From positions 1-21,335 of the forward strand of contig JAISBQ010000239.1 of the NCBI GenBank assembly GCA_031266115.1: DNA of 21,335 bases. The letters run 5' to 3'. Position numbers and translations under genes: made by a program. Positions within the stretch are counted from its first letter, which is position 1; every line of letters starts with the position of its first letter. This document shows, piece after piece, positions 6,279 through 14,624 of this stretch. Under the pieces are notes generated by a model. It worked only from the letters and a program-made list of their open reading frames with translations. It was not told where the DNA came from and searched no databases. Source of the DNA: Bifidobacteriaceae bacterium (GTDB lineage Bacteria; Actinomycetota; Actinomycetes; Actinomycetales; WQXJ01).

Positions 6279-6976
6279 CCCCCGTCGCGACCGCGGCGCC
6301 CCACCCGGGAGTCAGCGGTCCGACCCTGGTGCGTGAGCGCGCCCTGTTTGCCCGCGCCCGCATCGTGGTGGGCATGGACGAGGTCGGCAGGGGTGCCTTG
6401 GCCGGTCCGGTGTGCGTCGGCGCGGTCGCCGTGGTTCCCGGAACGCTGCCGCCTCCACCCGGTCTTGACGATTCCAAGGCGCTGACCTCAGCTCGCCGCA
6501 CCCGCCTGGTACCCCTGATCCACGCATGGGCGAGTGCCTCGGCGCTTGGGTGGGCCACCGCCAGCGAGGTGGACCGATTGGGCATTGTGGGTGCCCTGCG
6601 CGCAGCTGGATGGCGCGCACTGACCGTGCTGGCGGATGCCGGGGTGGAGGCGCGGGCCGCCATCGTCCTGCTTGACGGGCGACATGATTGGCTGACGCCG
6701 TCGCCGGTGACCCTCGCCGAAGCGAACCAGCCTGAGCGCGCACGATGGCGGACGGAGACCTTGGTGGGAGCCGACCGGCTCGCCGCGTCGGTCGCCGCCG
6801 CGAGCGTGGTGGCCAAGTGTGCACGGGACGGAGCGATGGCGGTGCTTGATGGGCGCTACCCGGGCTACGGCTGGGCGCAGAACATGGGCTATGGGACGGC
6901 TCGGCATCGCGCGGCGATCGCAGCGCTTGGCGCCTGCGAGGAACACCGCCGGACGTGGAAGCTGGTCGAGGCATGA
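6275..6976 (+). CDS. rnhB: Ribonuclease HII
   Basis: RNase HII cuts the RNA strand of RNA-DNA hybrids and starts ribonucleotide excision repair. The protein is 233 aa. The active-site motif is VVGMDEVGRGALAGPV (Asp35-Glu36), followed by LDDSKALTSARR, ADRLAASVAAASVVAK and YGWAQNMGYGTARHRAAI. The TTG at 6275 overlaps the rplS stop and precedes the PTLVRERAL segment that related N-termini also carry, so it is the preferred start. A GTG start at about 6330 would shorten the N-terminus. The end overlaps lepB by 4 bp (ATGA). Confidence 0.95.
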   Translation: MTPVATAAPHPGVSGPTLVRERALFARARIVVGMDEVGRGALAGPVCVGAVAVVPGTLPPPPGLDDSKALTSARRTRLVPLIHAWASASALGWATASEVDRLGIVGALRAAGWRALTVLADAGVEARAAIVLLDGRHDWLTPSPVTLAEANQPERARWRTETLVGADRLAASVAAASVVAKCARDGAMAVLDGRYPGYGWAQNMGYGTARHRAAIAALGACEEHRRTWKLVEA

Positions 6977-7725
6977 GGAGAGGCGGCGCCCATCGGGCAG
7001 TTCTCCCCGCGCCCACACCAGTGCGCGTTGCGCGCACGATCCGAGATCTCCTGATCGTTGTTGTCGCGGCGCTGGCGCTTTCCTTCCTCCTCAAGCAGGT
7101 CCTGGTGCAGACGTTTTCCATTCCCTCGGGATCCATGGCACAAACGCTGGAGGAGGGTGATCGGGTCCTGGTGTCGAAGCTCGCGCCGGGGCCGCTGGCA
7201 GTCCACCGCGGCGACATCGTGGTGTTCAAAGATCCTGGTGAATGGCTCTCGCCGCCGCCCGCGGCGAACCGATCCATTGTTGGTGAGGTGTGGCACGCCT
7301 TCCTGCAGGGCGTGGGCCTGGCACCCCCCGATGACGATCAATTCCTCATCAAGAGGGTCATCGGGATGGGCGGAGACACTGTGGAATGCCAGGTGGCCGG
7401 GGCTGGGCAGGCCGGCGCGCTGAGCGTCAACGGCGAAGTCTTGAGTGAGCCCTACCTCGCCGAGGGCGCGATGCCGTGTACCGAGCAACTGTCCGTGACT
7501 GTCCCGGACGGTGCCGTGTGGGTGATGGGAGACAACAGACAAGGATCGATGGACTCGCGCTATCACCGGGGAGGCGAGTCGGACGGGGCTGTCGACATGG
7601 ATCTCGTAGTGGGGGTCGCGAAGGTGCGTTTGGCGCCGTTCACCAAGCTGTCGCGCTTGGCGCTGCTGCGCAACCCCGGTGCCACGTTCGTCGACGTTCC
7701 TCATCCAGGTCTGGCGGAACTATGA
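6973..7725 (+). CDS. lepB: Signal peptidase I (first of two)
   Basis: A 250-aa S26 leader peptidase that removes signal peptides from Sec/Tat substrates outside the membrane. The start ATG at 6973 overlaps the rnhB stop. One N-terminal transmembrane helix spans about residues 23-45 (DLLIVVVAALALSFLLKQVL). The catalytic Ser54 lies in IPSGSM and the general base Lys127 in FLIKRVIGMGGD. Box E is WVMGDNRQGSMDSR. It is a clear paralogue of the next gene; the two differ in the inserted surface segments. Confidence 0.95.
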   Translation: MRRGGAHRAVLPAPTPVRVARTIRDLLIVVVAALALSFLLKQVLVQTFSIPSGSMAQTLEEGDRVLVSKLAPGPLAVHRGDIVVFKDPGEWLSPPPAANRSIVGEVWHAFLQGVGLAPPDDDQFLIKRVIGMGGDTVECQVAGAGQAGALSVNGEVLSEPYLAEGAMPCTEQLSVTVPDGAVWVMGDNRQGSMDSRYHRGGESDGAVDMDLVVGVAKVRLAPFTKLSRLALLRNPGATFVDVPHPGLAEL

Positions 7726-7843
7726 GGATGCCGGCTCCGGTCGCGGGAAGGCGTCCCACGGGAGGGCGGCAAAAGTGAGAGGCTGGACGGGTGTGCGTGG
7801 CGGGCCAAGCGGCGCGGCGCGCGACCACGGTGGCAGGACTGAC

Positions 7844-8617
7844 ATGGACCCGAAGGGGATGAGTATGGATCACGAGGACAAGGCGCCCCCGGCGCGGTTC
7901 ACAGGAGGCTGGGTGGCTCGCGCCGCCAAGGAGATCGCGTTTGTTGCGTTGGCCGCCGTGGTGCTGTCGTTCGTGCTCAAGACGTTCCTGGTCCAGTCGT
8001 TTTTCATTCCCTCACCGTCCATGGAGGACACGCTGCTGATTGACGACAGGGTGATGGTGTCCAAGCTCGCTCCTACCCCTTTCGGCGTGCACCGCGGCGA
8101 CGTGGTGGTCTTCACCGATCCCGGCGGGTGGTTGAGCGGGCCTGCTCTGCCTGCCCAGACCGGTGTCGGGGCGTGGATCAACGGTGCCTTCCAGGCGATC
8201 GGTCTGGCACCATCAACCGCTGACAACTTCCTGATCAAGCGGGTCATCGGGACGGGCGGCGACCACATCGAATGCGAGGTGGGCGACGTGGACACCAATG
8301 CCAACGGCCTGATGGACGGTGTCATCTCGGTCAACGGGGTGGCGTTGGACGAGGTGGGTTACCTCAAACCGGGCGAGGTCGCCTGCGAGGCCGAACTCGA
8401 TGTCACGGTGCCTGAAGGCGCCCTGTGGATGATGGGCGACAACCGGTCCCACTCGGGCGATTCCCGCGCCCACCAGGACGACGAGGATGGCGGAAGCGTC
8501 AAGCTTGGGAACGTGGTGGGGATCGCCAAGATCCGCACCTGGCCCTTGAACCGCTTGGCACTTCTGCGCAACCCGGGCCACGTGTTCGCCGATGTTCCCG
8601 CAGCCGAGGGGAGGTGA
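7844..8617 (+). CDS. lepB: Signal peptidase I (second of two)
   Basis: A 257-aa S26 signal peptidase in tandem with the preceding one. It has an N-terminal transmembrane helix (about 28-50, KEIAFVALAAVVLSFVLKTF), catalytic Ser59 in IPSPSM, Lys132 in FLIKRVIGTGGD and box E GDNRSHSGDSR. The start is uncertain: ATG 7844 has AGGA five bases upstream, while ATG 7865 has AAGGGG six bases upstream; both leave the domain intact. The 118 bp separating it from the first lepB hold no recognisable signal. An insert rich in Asp/Asn (GDVDTNANGLMDG) lies between the catalytic Lys and box E. Confidence 0.93.
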   Translation: MDPKGMSMDHEDKAPPARFTGGWVARAAKEIAFVALAAVVLSFVLKTFLVQSFFIPSPSMEDTLLIDDRVMVSKLAPTPFGVHRGDVVVFTDPGGWLSGPALPAQTGVGAWINGAFQAIGLAPSTADNFLIKRVIGTGGDHIECEVGDVDTNANGLMDGVISVNGVALDEVGYLKPGEVACEAELDVTVPEGALWMMGDNRSHSGDSRAHQDDEDGGSVKLGNVVGIAKIRTWPLNRLALLRNPGHVFADVPAAEGR

Positions 8618-8623
8618 CGTTCC

Positions 8624-8929
8624 ATGAGTGCCGAGGATCTGGAGAGCTATGAGGCCGAGATGGAACTCGCGCTCTACCGCGAGTACCGCGACGTGGTCTC
8701 GCTGTTCACCTACGTGGTGGAAACCGATCGCCGCTTCTACCTCGCGAACACCGTGGACGTCCAAGTCCGTTCTGCCGGCGGTGAGGTTTTCTTCGAGATC
8801 GCCATGGCCGACGCCTGGGTGTGGGACGTCTACCGCTCGGCCCGGTTTGTTCGTACAGTCCGCGTCCTGACCTTCAAGGACGTCAATATCGAGGAGTTGG
8901 CCAAGTCCGATCTGGAGCTGCCCACGTAA
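8624..8929 (+). CDS. DUF2469 family protein
   Basis: A 101-aa acidic protein (MSAEDLESYEAEMELALYRE, then YREYRDVVSLFTYVVETDRR and FYLANTVDV). It matches the actinobacterial DUF2469 family, which sits beside lepB/rnhB and yraN in most genomes of the phylum. Function is unknown. No membrane segment or signal peptide is visible. The start is six bases after the lepB stop, with GGGGAGG upstream, so it belongs to the same operon. Confidence 0.93.
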   Translation: MSAEDLESYEAEMELALYREYRDVVSLFTYVVETDRRFYLANTVDVQVRSAGGEVFFEIAMADAWVWDVYRSARFVRTVRVLTFKDVNIEELAKSDLELPT

Positions 8930-8944
8930 GGGTCCAGGGAGGCG

Positions 8945-8953
8945 TTGTCCACA
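8945..8953 (+). other. DnaA-box-like nonamer TTGTCCACA
   Basis: TTGTCCACA matches the high-GC actinobacterial DnaA box consensus. It lies in the 59-bp gap between the DUF2469 gene and yraN. A single box away from oriC may be a titration site or chance. Confidence 0.3.
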
Positions 8954-8988
8954 GGCCGTACGGGCCAGCGGTGCGCCGCCAGCCGACG

Positions 8989-9393
8989 ATGACGCACACT
9001 GGGGCGATGCCTGGGAAGCCCGCCTCTGCCCTTACTCCTCGCCAGCTTGGCGCCATCGGCGAGGATGTGGTGGCGCACTACTTGGGCGAGCGGGGGATGG
9101 TGGTGCTGGACCGCAACTGGCGGGGGCGCGACGGCGAAGTCGACATCGTGGCGCATTGTCCCCCGGACACGCTGGTGGTGGTCGAGGTGAAGACCCGCAG
9201 TGGCGTGGGCTTCGGAACTCCTGTCCTCGCCGTGACCGCGGCCAAGTACGCACGGCTGCGGCGGCTCGCGGCGCAATGGGCCGCGGCGCACGAATGCCGA
9301 ACGAGCGAAATTCGGATCGACGTGGTCGGTGTCCTGGTGTCACGATCCGGGAGGGTCCGGGAGATCGATCACGTCGAGGGTGCGTTTGTGTGA
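8989..9393 (+). CDS. yraN: UPF0102 protein YraN (predicted endonuclease-like fold)
   Basis: A 134-aa YraN family protein. It has GEDVVAHYLGERGMVVLDRN, then WRGRDGEVDIVAH and VVVEVKTRSG. The Glu, Asp and ExK residues form the restriction-endonuclease-like site seen in the family, but no activity is firmly established. The start is uncertain: ATG 8989 and ATG 9007 are both in frame, neither with a good ribosome binding site; 8989 is used. It is the last gene of the conserved block before the inserted catabolic cassette and faces the GntR gene convergently with 39 bp between stops. Confidence 0.9.
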   Translation: MTHTGAMPGKPASALTPRQLGAIGEDVVAHYLGERGMVVLDRNWRGRDGEVDIVAHCPPDTLVVVEVKTRSGVGFGTPVLAVTAAKYARLRRLAAQWAAAHECRTSEIRIDVVGVLVSRSGRVREIDHVEGAFV

Positions 9394-9432
9394 GGTGAGC
9401 TGGGCCTTCACGCGTTCGTTCCGTGGGGTGCT

Positions 9433-10191
9433 CTATGCGTCCGCGATGGAGCGGTCCCGTAGGGCCTCGAGGTGAGCGCGCATGGCCTCGGCGGCCCGGT
9501 CTGGGTCGCCGGATTCGACGGCGCGGAGGACCTGGGAGTGTTCGGCGACGGCCTCGCGCCAATCGGGCCGTCCACCGCCGGCGCTTTGGCGCATCCGCTG
9601 TTGGGGGGCGCCCAGACTGGCGATCAAGCGTTGCAGGTAGCGGTTGCCGCAGTGGTCGGCGATGGTGAGGTGGAACGACCAATCCGCGTGGAAGTAGGGG
9701 ACCATCCAGATCGGCAGGCCGTGATCGTCGGTGCGGGACCCGTCCCAGTCCGCGGCGAGATGGGCCGCGTCGGTGTGCGCACGGTGCGCCGCCGCGAGAT
9801 CGCCCAGGAACCCGGCGCCCGCGCGCCGAGTCGCTCCGGCGGCCGCGGCGGGTTCGACTAGGAGGCGGACATCGGCCATCTCCCTCGCCTGTGCCGCGCT
9901 GACCGGGGGAGCGGCCTGGTAGCCGCGGTGCGCTGACCGTTCGACCAGGCCGGTGGCCTCAAGCTCGGCCAACGCCTCGCGCACCGGGGTGGGCGAGACA
10001 CCCAAGAGGCTCGCGGTTCGGTCGATCCCGACCGCGGCTCCAGGCTCCAGGCGCCCATCCATGAGCATGGCGAGGATCGCGTCGCGCACGTCGTCCCGCA
10101 TGGCGCGGCGCTCGAGGGGCGGCGTGGACTGGGCGGCGTCATCGGCGGACGATGCCGATGCGTACCGCGCCGCACGCGCGTTCGGAGACAC
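9433..10191 (-). CDS. GntR family transcriptional regulator, FCD (FadR) subfamily
   Basis: A 252-aa regulator. The N-terminal winged helix (AILAMLMDGRLEPGAAV, LLGVSPTPVREALAELEATG, LVERSAHRGYQ) is followed by an all-helical FCD effector domain with the metal/ligand motif YFHADWSFHLTIADHCGNRY and the terminal helix EHSQVLRAVESGDPDRAAEA. FCD regulators usually sense small carboxylates or sugar acids. The start used is GTG 10191, nine bases after GGGAGG; ATG 10200 directly abuts that site and is less suitable. It follows the SorC gene by 23 bp, so both regulators are probably co-transcribed away from the catabolic genes. Confidence 0.9.
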   Translation of the reverse strand: MSPNARAARYASASSADDAAQSTPPLERRAMRDDVRDAILAMLMDGRLEPGAAVGIDRTASLLGVSPTPVREALAELEATGLVERSAHRGYQAAPPVSAAQAREMADVRLLVEPAAAAGATRRAGAGFLGDLAAAHRAHTDAAHLAADWDGSRTDDHGLPIWMVPYFHADWSFHLTIADHCGNRYLQRLIASLGAPQQRMRQSAGGGRPDWREAVAEHSQVLRAVESGDPDRAAEAMRAHLEALRDRSIADA

Positions 10192-10214
10192 GCGGGCCAT
10201 CCTCCCACGGTGCT

Positions 10215-11189
10215 CTAGTCGCTCAAGAGTGCGCGCGCGGCGGCATCGTCGAGGACGATGTCGGTCGCCACGCCGGCACGCAACGCGGCACGCACCGTTG
10301 GGGCCGTGCGGGATCCGCCCGCGATGAGCACACGGGTGGGAATCGCGCACAACTCGGCGATGGGCAACCCCGTGGACCGCGCGTTGACGGCGATCCCGTC
10401 GCTGGTGCCATCGGCCCGGACAAAGACCGTGCCGATGTCGCCCATGGCGCCGTCGCGCCCCAGATCGGCGAGGTCGTTGCCGTCGAGGAACCCCGCCCGG
10501 TAGAGGTGTCCCGGCTCCTCGGTGTCGAGGACGCCCACCGAGACGATGGCGACGTGGGCGGCGCGTCGCAGGCGGAGAATTCGCCGGACCGAGCGCTCGG
10601 CCCACACGGCGTCGCGCGTGGCCGGCGAATCGAAGAATGCGGGGATGGGCAGCGGATGCGCCGTGGCGCCAAAGGCGAGCGCCACACGGTCCAGGACCTT
10701 GCCGGCGTCGTGGACCCCGGAGACAAAACCCGTGCCCGAGCCATGAAGCTGCACTACGCGGGTGCCCGGCGTGGGCAGGGTGGGAAGGTGCCTGGTCAGT
10801 GCCTCGATGTGGGGACTCCAGGCGACGGCGACGGTCGTGTCCGGCGCCACCAGTGTCGCGAGGTGGCTGGCCGCCCGTTCCCCCACCGCGTCCATCCGCT
10901 CGGCTCGCGGGGCGTCCGGCGGGATGGCAGCGACGATGGCGCGCACCCCGAATTGCGCGTGTAGGCGCCCGCTGAGCGTGCTGGCCTCGTCCGCCGTGCG
11001 GTGCAGCACGAACTCGACGATGCCGTAGCGCCGGGCCTTGGCGAGGAGGCGCGAGACCGTCGATCTGGACAGACCAAGACGGTCAGCAGTCTCCTCGACC
11101 TTGAGGCCCTGGAGGTAGTACAGATCCGCGGCATCGGCCGCGCGTGCCCGTTCCGACGGGCTTGGTTCGCCCGCATCTAGCTCATCCAT
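10215..11189 (-). CDS. SorC family sugar-binding transcriptional regulator
   Basis: A 324-aa SorC/DeoR-type regulator. A helix-turn-helix near the N-terminus (LKVEETADRLGLSRSTVSRL, then LAKARRYGIVEF) precedes a sugar-phosphate-binding domain with VVQLHGSGTG, FGATAHPLPIPAFF, HVAIVSVGVLDTEEPGHLYR and RVLIAGGSRTAPTVRAAL. Such proteins are effector-controlled regulators of neighbouring sugar genes; EryD of the Brucella erythritol operon is of this type. ATG 11189 is preferred because AAGGA lies ten bases upstream; an in-frame ATG at 11237 has no good site. It is divergent from the catabolic operon across a 169-bp control region. Confidence 0.93.
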   Translation of the reverse strand: MDELDAGEPSPSERARAADAADLYYLQGLKVEETADRLGLSRSTVSRLLAKARRYGIVEFVLHRTADEASTLSGRLHAQFGVRAIVAAIPPDAPRAERMDAVGERAASHLATLVAPDTTVAVAWSPHIEALTRHLPTLPTPGTRVVQLHGSGTGFVSGVHDAGKVLDRVALAFGATAHPLPIPAFFDSPATRDAVWAERSVRRILRLRRAAHVAIVSVGVLDTEEPGHLYRAGFLDGNDLADLGRDGAMGDIGTVFVRADGTSDGIAVNARSTGLPIAELCAIPTRVLIAGGSRTAPTVRAALRAGVATDIVLDDAAARALLSD

Positions 11190-11358
11190 GGTTGTCCGAT
11201 CCTTAGGTGGTTCAGGGTGATCTCGTAGATGCGACATTATCTCATGCGGTGACGCCTTGGCTAGACATTGACGGGACCGTCTGCAAGACTCTGGCGCTTA
11301 AGGCGCCTCCAGTGGCGTTGATCCCATATGACATTGGATATAGACGAAACGGAGACCA
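11190..11358. promoter_or_regulatory. Divergent control region of the catabolic cassette
   Basis: This segment separates the SorC gene from the catabolic operon. It holds a near-palindrome GACGGGACCGTC (11270-11281), a hairpin GGCGC-TTAAG-GCGCC (11293-11307) and three direct copies of GACATT (11233-11238, 11264-11269, 11330-11335). A weak + strand promoter may be TTGATC (11318-11323) with TATAGA (11339-11344). On the minus strand GATAAT at about 11236-11241 could be a -10 for the regulator. These are candidate SorC/GntR operators; assignment of either protein to a site is inference. Confidence 0.45.
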
Positions 11359-12300
11359 ATGGTGTTCACTCCCGAAACCTGGCCCATCGCGGCCAACATG
11401 CTGTCCTTCGGCAACACCACGCCGGATGGCACGCCACTTCTCGACGCCCCGGCCGCGACGTGGCGCGCCCAGCTCGACGAGGTAGCCGGACTCGGCTTCA
11501 CCTACGTGGACCCCACCGACGCCTGGGTGTCGATCGGGGAGTTGTCCGCGCCCCGCTTTGCCGAGTTCGTCGACGCAGTCGCAGCGTCCGGGCTTGCCGT
11601 CGCCTCGATTTCCACCACACGCCGCAGCGTGGTGGACGCCACAGATGGCGAACGCTTCTGCGAGATCGGCCACACGATCATCGACCGGGCACCGGAACTG
11701 GGCGCCGGCATCGTCAACTTCGGATTCATGCAGGCGCTCACCCCGGCCCAGGCCCGCGCCGGGTGGTTCTGGCTCGAAGACGGTCATGTCGATCCACCTG
11801 ACGATTCGCCGGTGCGTGATCTAGCCGTGGAACGCATCCAGGAACTGGCGCGCCACGGCGCCGAGGTGGGCGTCGAGATCAGCCTGGAGATGTACGAGGA
11901 CACTTTCCTCGGCACCCCGGACCGCGCCATCCGCTTCCTCAAGGACGTGGACATGCCCAACGTGGGTCTCAACCCCGACCTCGGCAACCTCGTGCGCCTG
12001 CACCGCGAGATCGAGGACATCCCCACCATGTTCGCCAAGGTTCTGCCGCACACCAACTTCTGGCACATCAAGAACTATCTGCGGGACATCGACCCGGCCA
12101 CGGGCGCGTACGCCACGGCTCCGGTTCCGCTGGTCATGGGGATCGTCAACTACCGCCGCCACATCCGCGAGGCCATCGCCGCAGGATTCACCGGCCCGTT
12201 CGTCTGCGAACACTACGGCTCGGACTCTCTGGGTGTGGCCGCTATCAACCGCGAATACATCCGCGACGTCCTGCGCTCGGTGCCCCGCGAGACGTCCTGA
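11359..12300 (+). CDS. Sugar phosphate isomerase/epimerase, xylose-isomerase-like TIM barrel
   Basis: A 313-aa AP_endonuc_2/xylose-isomerase-like TIM-barrel protein. Probable metal ligands are Glu177 (SLEMYED), Asp207 (LNPDLGN), His236 (FWHIKNY) and Glu284 (VCEHYG), spaced as in IolE/EryC-like epimerases. First gene of the operon, with GGAG just upstream of ATG 11359. In the Brucella erythritol pathway EryC has this fold and acts on a tetrulose phosphate, so a tetrose or tetrulose isomerase or epimerase role is attractive here. It is not in the linear kinase-LerI-DerI route, and a different substrate is possible. No signal peptide, so cytoplasmic. Confidence 0.88.
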   Translation: MVFTPETWPIAANMLSFGNTTPDGTPLLDAPAATWRAQLDEVAGLGFTYVDPTDAWVSIGELSAPRFAEFVDAVAASGLAVASISTTRRSVVDATDGERFCEIGHTIIDRAPELGAGIVNFGFMQALTPAQARAGWFWLEDGHVDPPDDSPVRDLAVERIQELARHGAEVGVEISLEMYEDTFLGTPDRAIRFLKDVDMPNVGLNPDLGNLVRLHREIEDIPTMFAKVLPHTNFWHIKNYLRDIDPATGAYATAPVPLVMGIVNYRRHIREAIAAGFTGPFVCEHYGSDSLGVAAINREYIRDVLRSVPRETS

Positions 12301-12321
12301 TCTGACAGGGAGGAAACCCAC

Positions 12322-14145
12322 GTGACATACATCTCCAACAGCCCCGAGTCTTTCGCCTCGGAGGCGCTCGCCGGCTTCGTGTCGGCCGCCTACCCCTACG
12401 TTCGGGCCGTTCCCGGCGGTGTAGTCCGCGCCCAGGCGCCGTCCGCGGGCAAGGTGGCGATCGTCATCGGCGGCGGGACCGGCCATTATCCCGCCTTCGC
12501 CGGGTACGTGGGCGAGGGGATGGCCGATGGCGCGGTGTGCGGTGACATCTTCTCCTCCCCATCCACTCGACAGGTTGTCGACGTGTGCCGTGCCGCCGAA
12601 AGCGGCGCCGGCGTGTGGCTCGCCTTCGGCAACTACGCCGGGGACGTCCTCAACTTCACGGCCGCCGCCGGCCGGTTGCGCACCCAGGGAATCGGCGTGG
12701 AGCTTCTGGCGGTGTCCGATGACGTTGCCTCCGCTCCACCCGAGGACGCCCATTCTCGCCGGGGTGTGGCGGGCGACGTGACCGTCGTCAAGATTGCCGG
12801 CGCCGCGGCCGCGCAGGGCCGCCCACTCGACGAGGTGGGCCAGATCGGGCGAATCGCCAACGCGCGCACCCGCTCGTTCGGCGTCGCCTTCGACGGATGC
12901 ACCCTGCCCGGGGCGGCTGAGCCCTTGTTCACGCTGCCCGATGGCGCGATGGGGCTTGGTCTGGGAATCCACGGAGAGCCCGGCGTGGGCGAGGAGAGTG
13001 CCGGAAGTGCCGATGACCTCGCCGATCGTCTCGTGGACCGGGTGCTCGCCGAATGGCCGAGCGATGCGGGAGACCGAGCTGCGGTGCTCCTCAACGGGCT
13101 GGGAACGATCAAGTACGAGGAGCTCTTCGTCCTGTGGAAGGCCGTGGCCGCTCGGCTGACGGTGCGCGGCGTCCGGATCGTGGCGCCGCAGGTCGGGGAG
13201 CATGTCACCTCCCTCGATATGGCCGGATGCTCGCTCACCGTCACCTGGCTCGACCGTGACCTCGAAGAGTTGTGGCTCGCCCCGGCCGATACACCGGCTT
13301 TCCACCGCACGGCTGTGTGGATGTCGGCCGTGGACCCGGGTCCCGGCAGGGTGGGCGATGGCGGTGCGGAGACGCACCTCGACACGTCAGGTGAGCGGCC
13401 TGCCTCGGAGGTGCTGGAGGCCAGCCGGATGGGCAGCGGTCTCGTGACCGCACACGGCGACATGCCGGATGCGGCGTCCACCGCGCCGGCTCTGGGCACG
13501 AACACTGACTCCGCGGTGCTGGCGGCGCTTGAGGTGGCGGCTGCCGTACTTCACGAACATGCCCAGGAATTGGGGCGCTTGGACGCGGTGGCGGGTGACG
13601 GCGACCACGGGCGCGGCATGTGCCGGGGGATTGATGCCGCTCTTGGCGCCGCGCGAGGTGCCAATCGCTCCGCACGTGGGGAAAGCGGAGTCCTTGCCGA
13701 CGCTGCCGAGGCGTGGGCGGATCGGGCCGGAGGCACATCCGGGGCGTTGTGGGGCGTGGGGTTGACGGCGTTGGCCGGATACCTGCCCACTGACGCTCAG
13801 CCCATCACGCTCGATGCCGCAGCACGCGGGGCGCAGGAGGCGGCCCGTCAGATCGCTGCCGCCGGCGGGGCGGAGGTGGGCGACAAGACACTGCTTGACG
13901 CGCTGGTGCCTTTCGCCGACACCCTCACCGAGGCCGCGGATGCGGGGATGACTGCTCGCGACGCCATCGTCCAGGCGTGTCGCGCCGCCGATCTCAGCGC
14001 CGAGGGTACCGCCGCGATCCCAGCGCGGCGTGGGCGGGCGCGAGTCCTGGCGGACAAGTCCGTCGGTACCCCCGATCCCGGCGCCACGTCCCTCGCTTTC
14101 GTGCTCAGCGCCATCGCCGCCCTGGTCAGCGAGACGGACCGATGA
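12322..14145 (+). CDS. Dihydroxyacetone/erythrulose kinase, fused DhaK-DhaL
   Basis: A 607-aa ATP-dependent ketose kinase with both domains in one chain. The DhaK domain (about 1-330) has GGGTGHYPAF at 50-59, the GDIFSSPS loop, and His217 in GIHGEPG, the residue that binds the ketose covalently as a hemiaminal. A variable linker (about 335-395) leads to the DhaL domain, with the Mg-ATP Asp motif LDAVAGDGDHG (420-430), SGALWGVGLTAL and DKTLLDALVPFADTL. ATP-dependent fusions of this kind include dihydroxyacetone kinase and LerK/DerK, the erythrulose kinases of Mycobacterium smegmatis. With the next two genes an L- or D-erythrulose kinase is the better guess. GGGAGG precedes GTG 12322 by eight bases. 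Its stop overlaps the next start (ATGA). Confidence 0.9.
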   Translation: MTYISNSPESFASEALAGFVSAAYPYVRAVPGGVVRAQAPSAGKVAIVIGGGTGHYPAFAGYVGEGMADGAVCGDIFSSPSTRQVVDVCRAAESGAGVWLAFGNYAGDVLNFTAAAGRLRTQGIGVELLAVSDDVASAPPEDAHSRRGVAGDVTVVKIAGAAAAQGRPLDEVGQIGRIANARTRSFGVAFDGCTLPGAAEPLFTLPDGAMGLGLGIHGEPGVGEESAGSADDLADRLVDRVLAEWPSDAGDRAAVLLNGLGTIKYEELFVLWKAVAARLTVRGVRIVAPQVGEHVTSLDMAGCSLTVTWLDRDLEELWLAPADTPAFHRTAVWMSAVDPGPGRVGDGGAETHLDTSGERPASEVLEASRMGSGLVTAHGDMPDAASTAPALGTNTDSAVLAALEVAAAVLHEHAQELGRLDAVAGDGDHGRGMCRGIDAALGAARGANRSARGESGVLADAAEAWADRAGGTSGALWGVGLTALAGYLPTDAQPITLDAAARGAQEAARQIAAAGGAEVGDKTLLDALVPFADTLTEAADAGMTARDAIVQACRAADLSAEGTAAIPARRGRARVLADKSVGTPDPGATSLAFVLSAIAALVSETDR

Positions 14146-14624
14146 GCCCGGCACCTCTGTCGATCGCCATCGGCTGCGACGACGCGGGCACCGACTACAA
14201 AGCGGCGTTGGGCGCCCACCTCGCCGCGCGCGGACACAAGGTTGTCGACGTAGGGGTCGCTCCGGGCGCCCACACTCCCTATCCCGACATCGCAGCGGCC
14301 GCGGCTCGCGGCGTCGCCGCCGGAACCGCCGACCGGGCCTTGCTCATCTGCGGCACCGGGCTTGGCATGGCGATTGCTGCCAACAAGGTTCTGGGCGTGC
14401 GCGCCGTCACCGCCCACGATGTCTACAGCGTGGAACGGTCCATCCTGTCCAACAACGCTCAGGTGCTGTGCCTCGGCGCACGATCCGTCGGACTCGAACT
14501 CGCCCGCCGGCTCCTCGACGCCTGGCTGGCTGTGCGGTTCGACCCGGCCTCGCCATCGGCGGCGAAGGTCGCCCGAATCGCGGCGCTGGAAGGCGCACTC
14601 GCCGGTGGGAGCGGGCGGACATGA
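14142..14624 (+). CDS. rpiB: RpiB/LacAB family isomerase, probable erythrulose-4-phosphate isomerase
   Basis: A 160-aa RpiB-fold isomerase. The catalytic Cys70 is in the intact motif LICGTGLGMAIAANK, and NNAQVLCLGARSVGLELA follows. Two positions that are His in ribose-5-phosphate isomerases differ: Asp14 in GCDDAG replaces the SDHAG/CDHVG His, and Ser103 in SNNAQ replaces the ring-opening His of HNDTN/HNNAQ. An acyclic substrate such as D-erythrulose 4-phosphate needs no ring opening, so this points to a DerI/EryI-type enzyme that makes D-erythrose 4-phosphate. It overlaps both neighbours by 4 bp (ATGA each side), so coupling is tight. Housekeeping RpiB is the alternative. Confidence 0.9.
   Translation: MSPAPLSIAIGCDDAGTDYKAALGAHLAARGHKVVDVGVAPGAHTPYPDIAAAAARGVAAGTADRALLICGTGLGMAIAANKVLGVRAVTAHDVYSVERSILSNNAQVLCLGARSVGLELARRLLDAWLAVRFDPASPSAAKVARIAALEGALAGGSGRT

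Noticed and set aside
11821..13377. 518-codon open frame on the minus strand opposite the isomerase and kinase genes
   Set aside because: Typical antisense shadow of high-GC codon use. It lies wholly over two well-supported genes, and its His/Gly/Val-rich translation matches no family.
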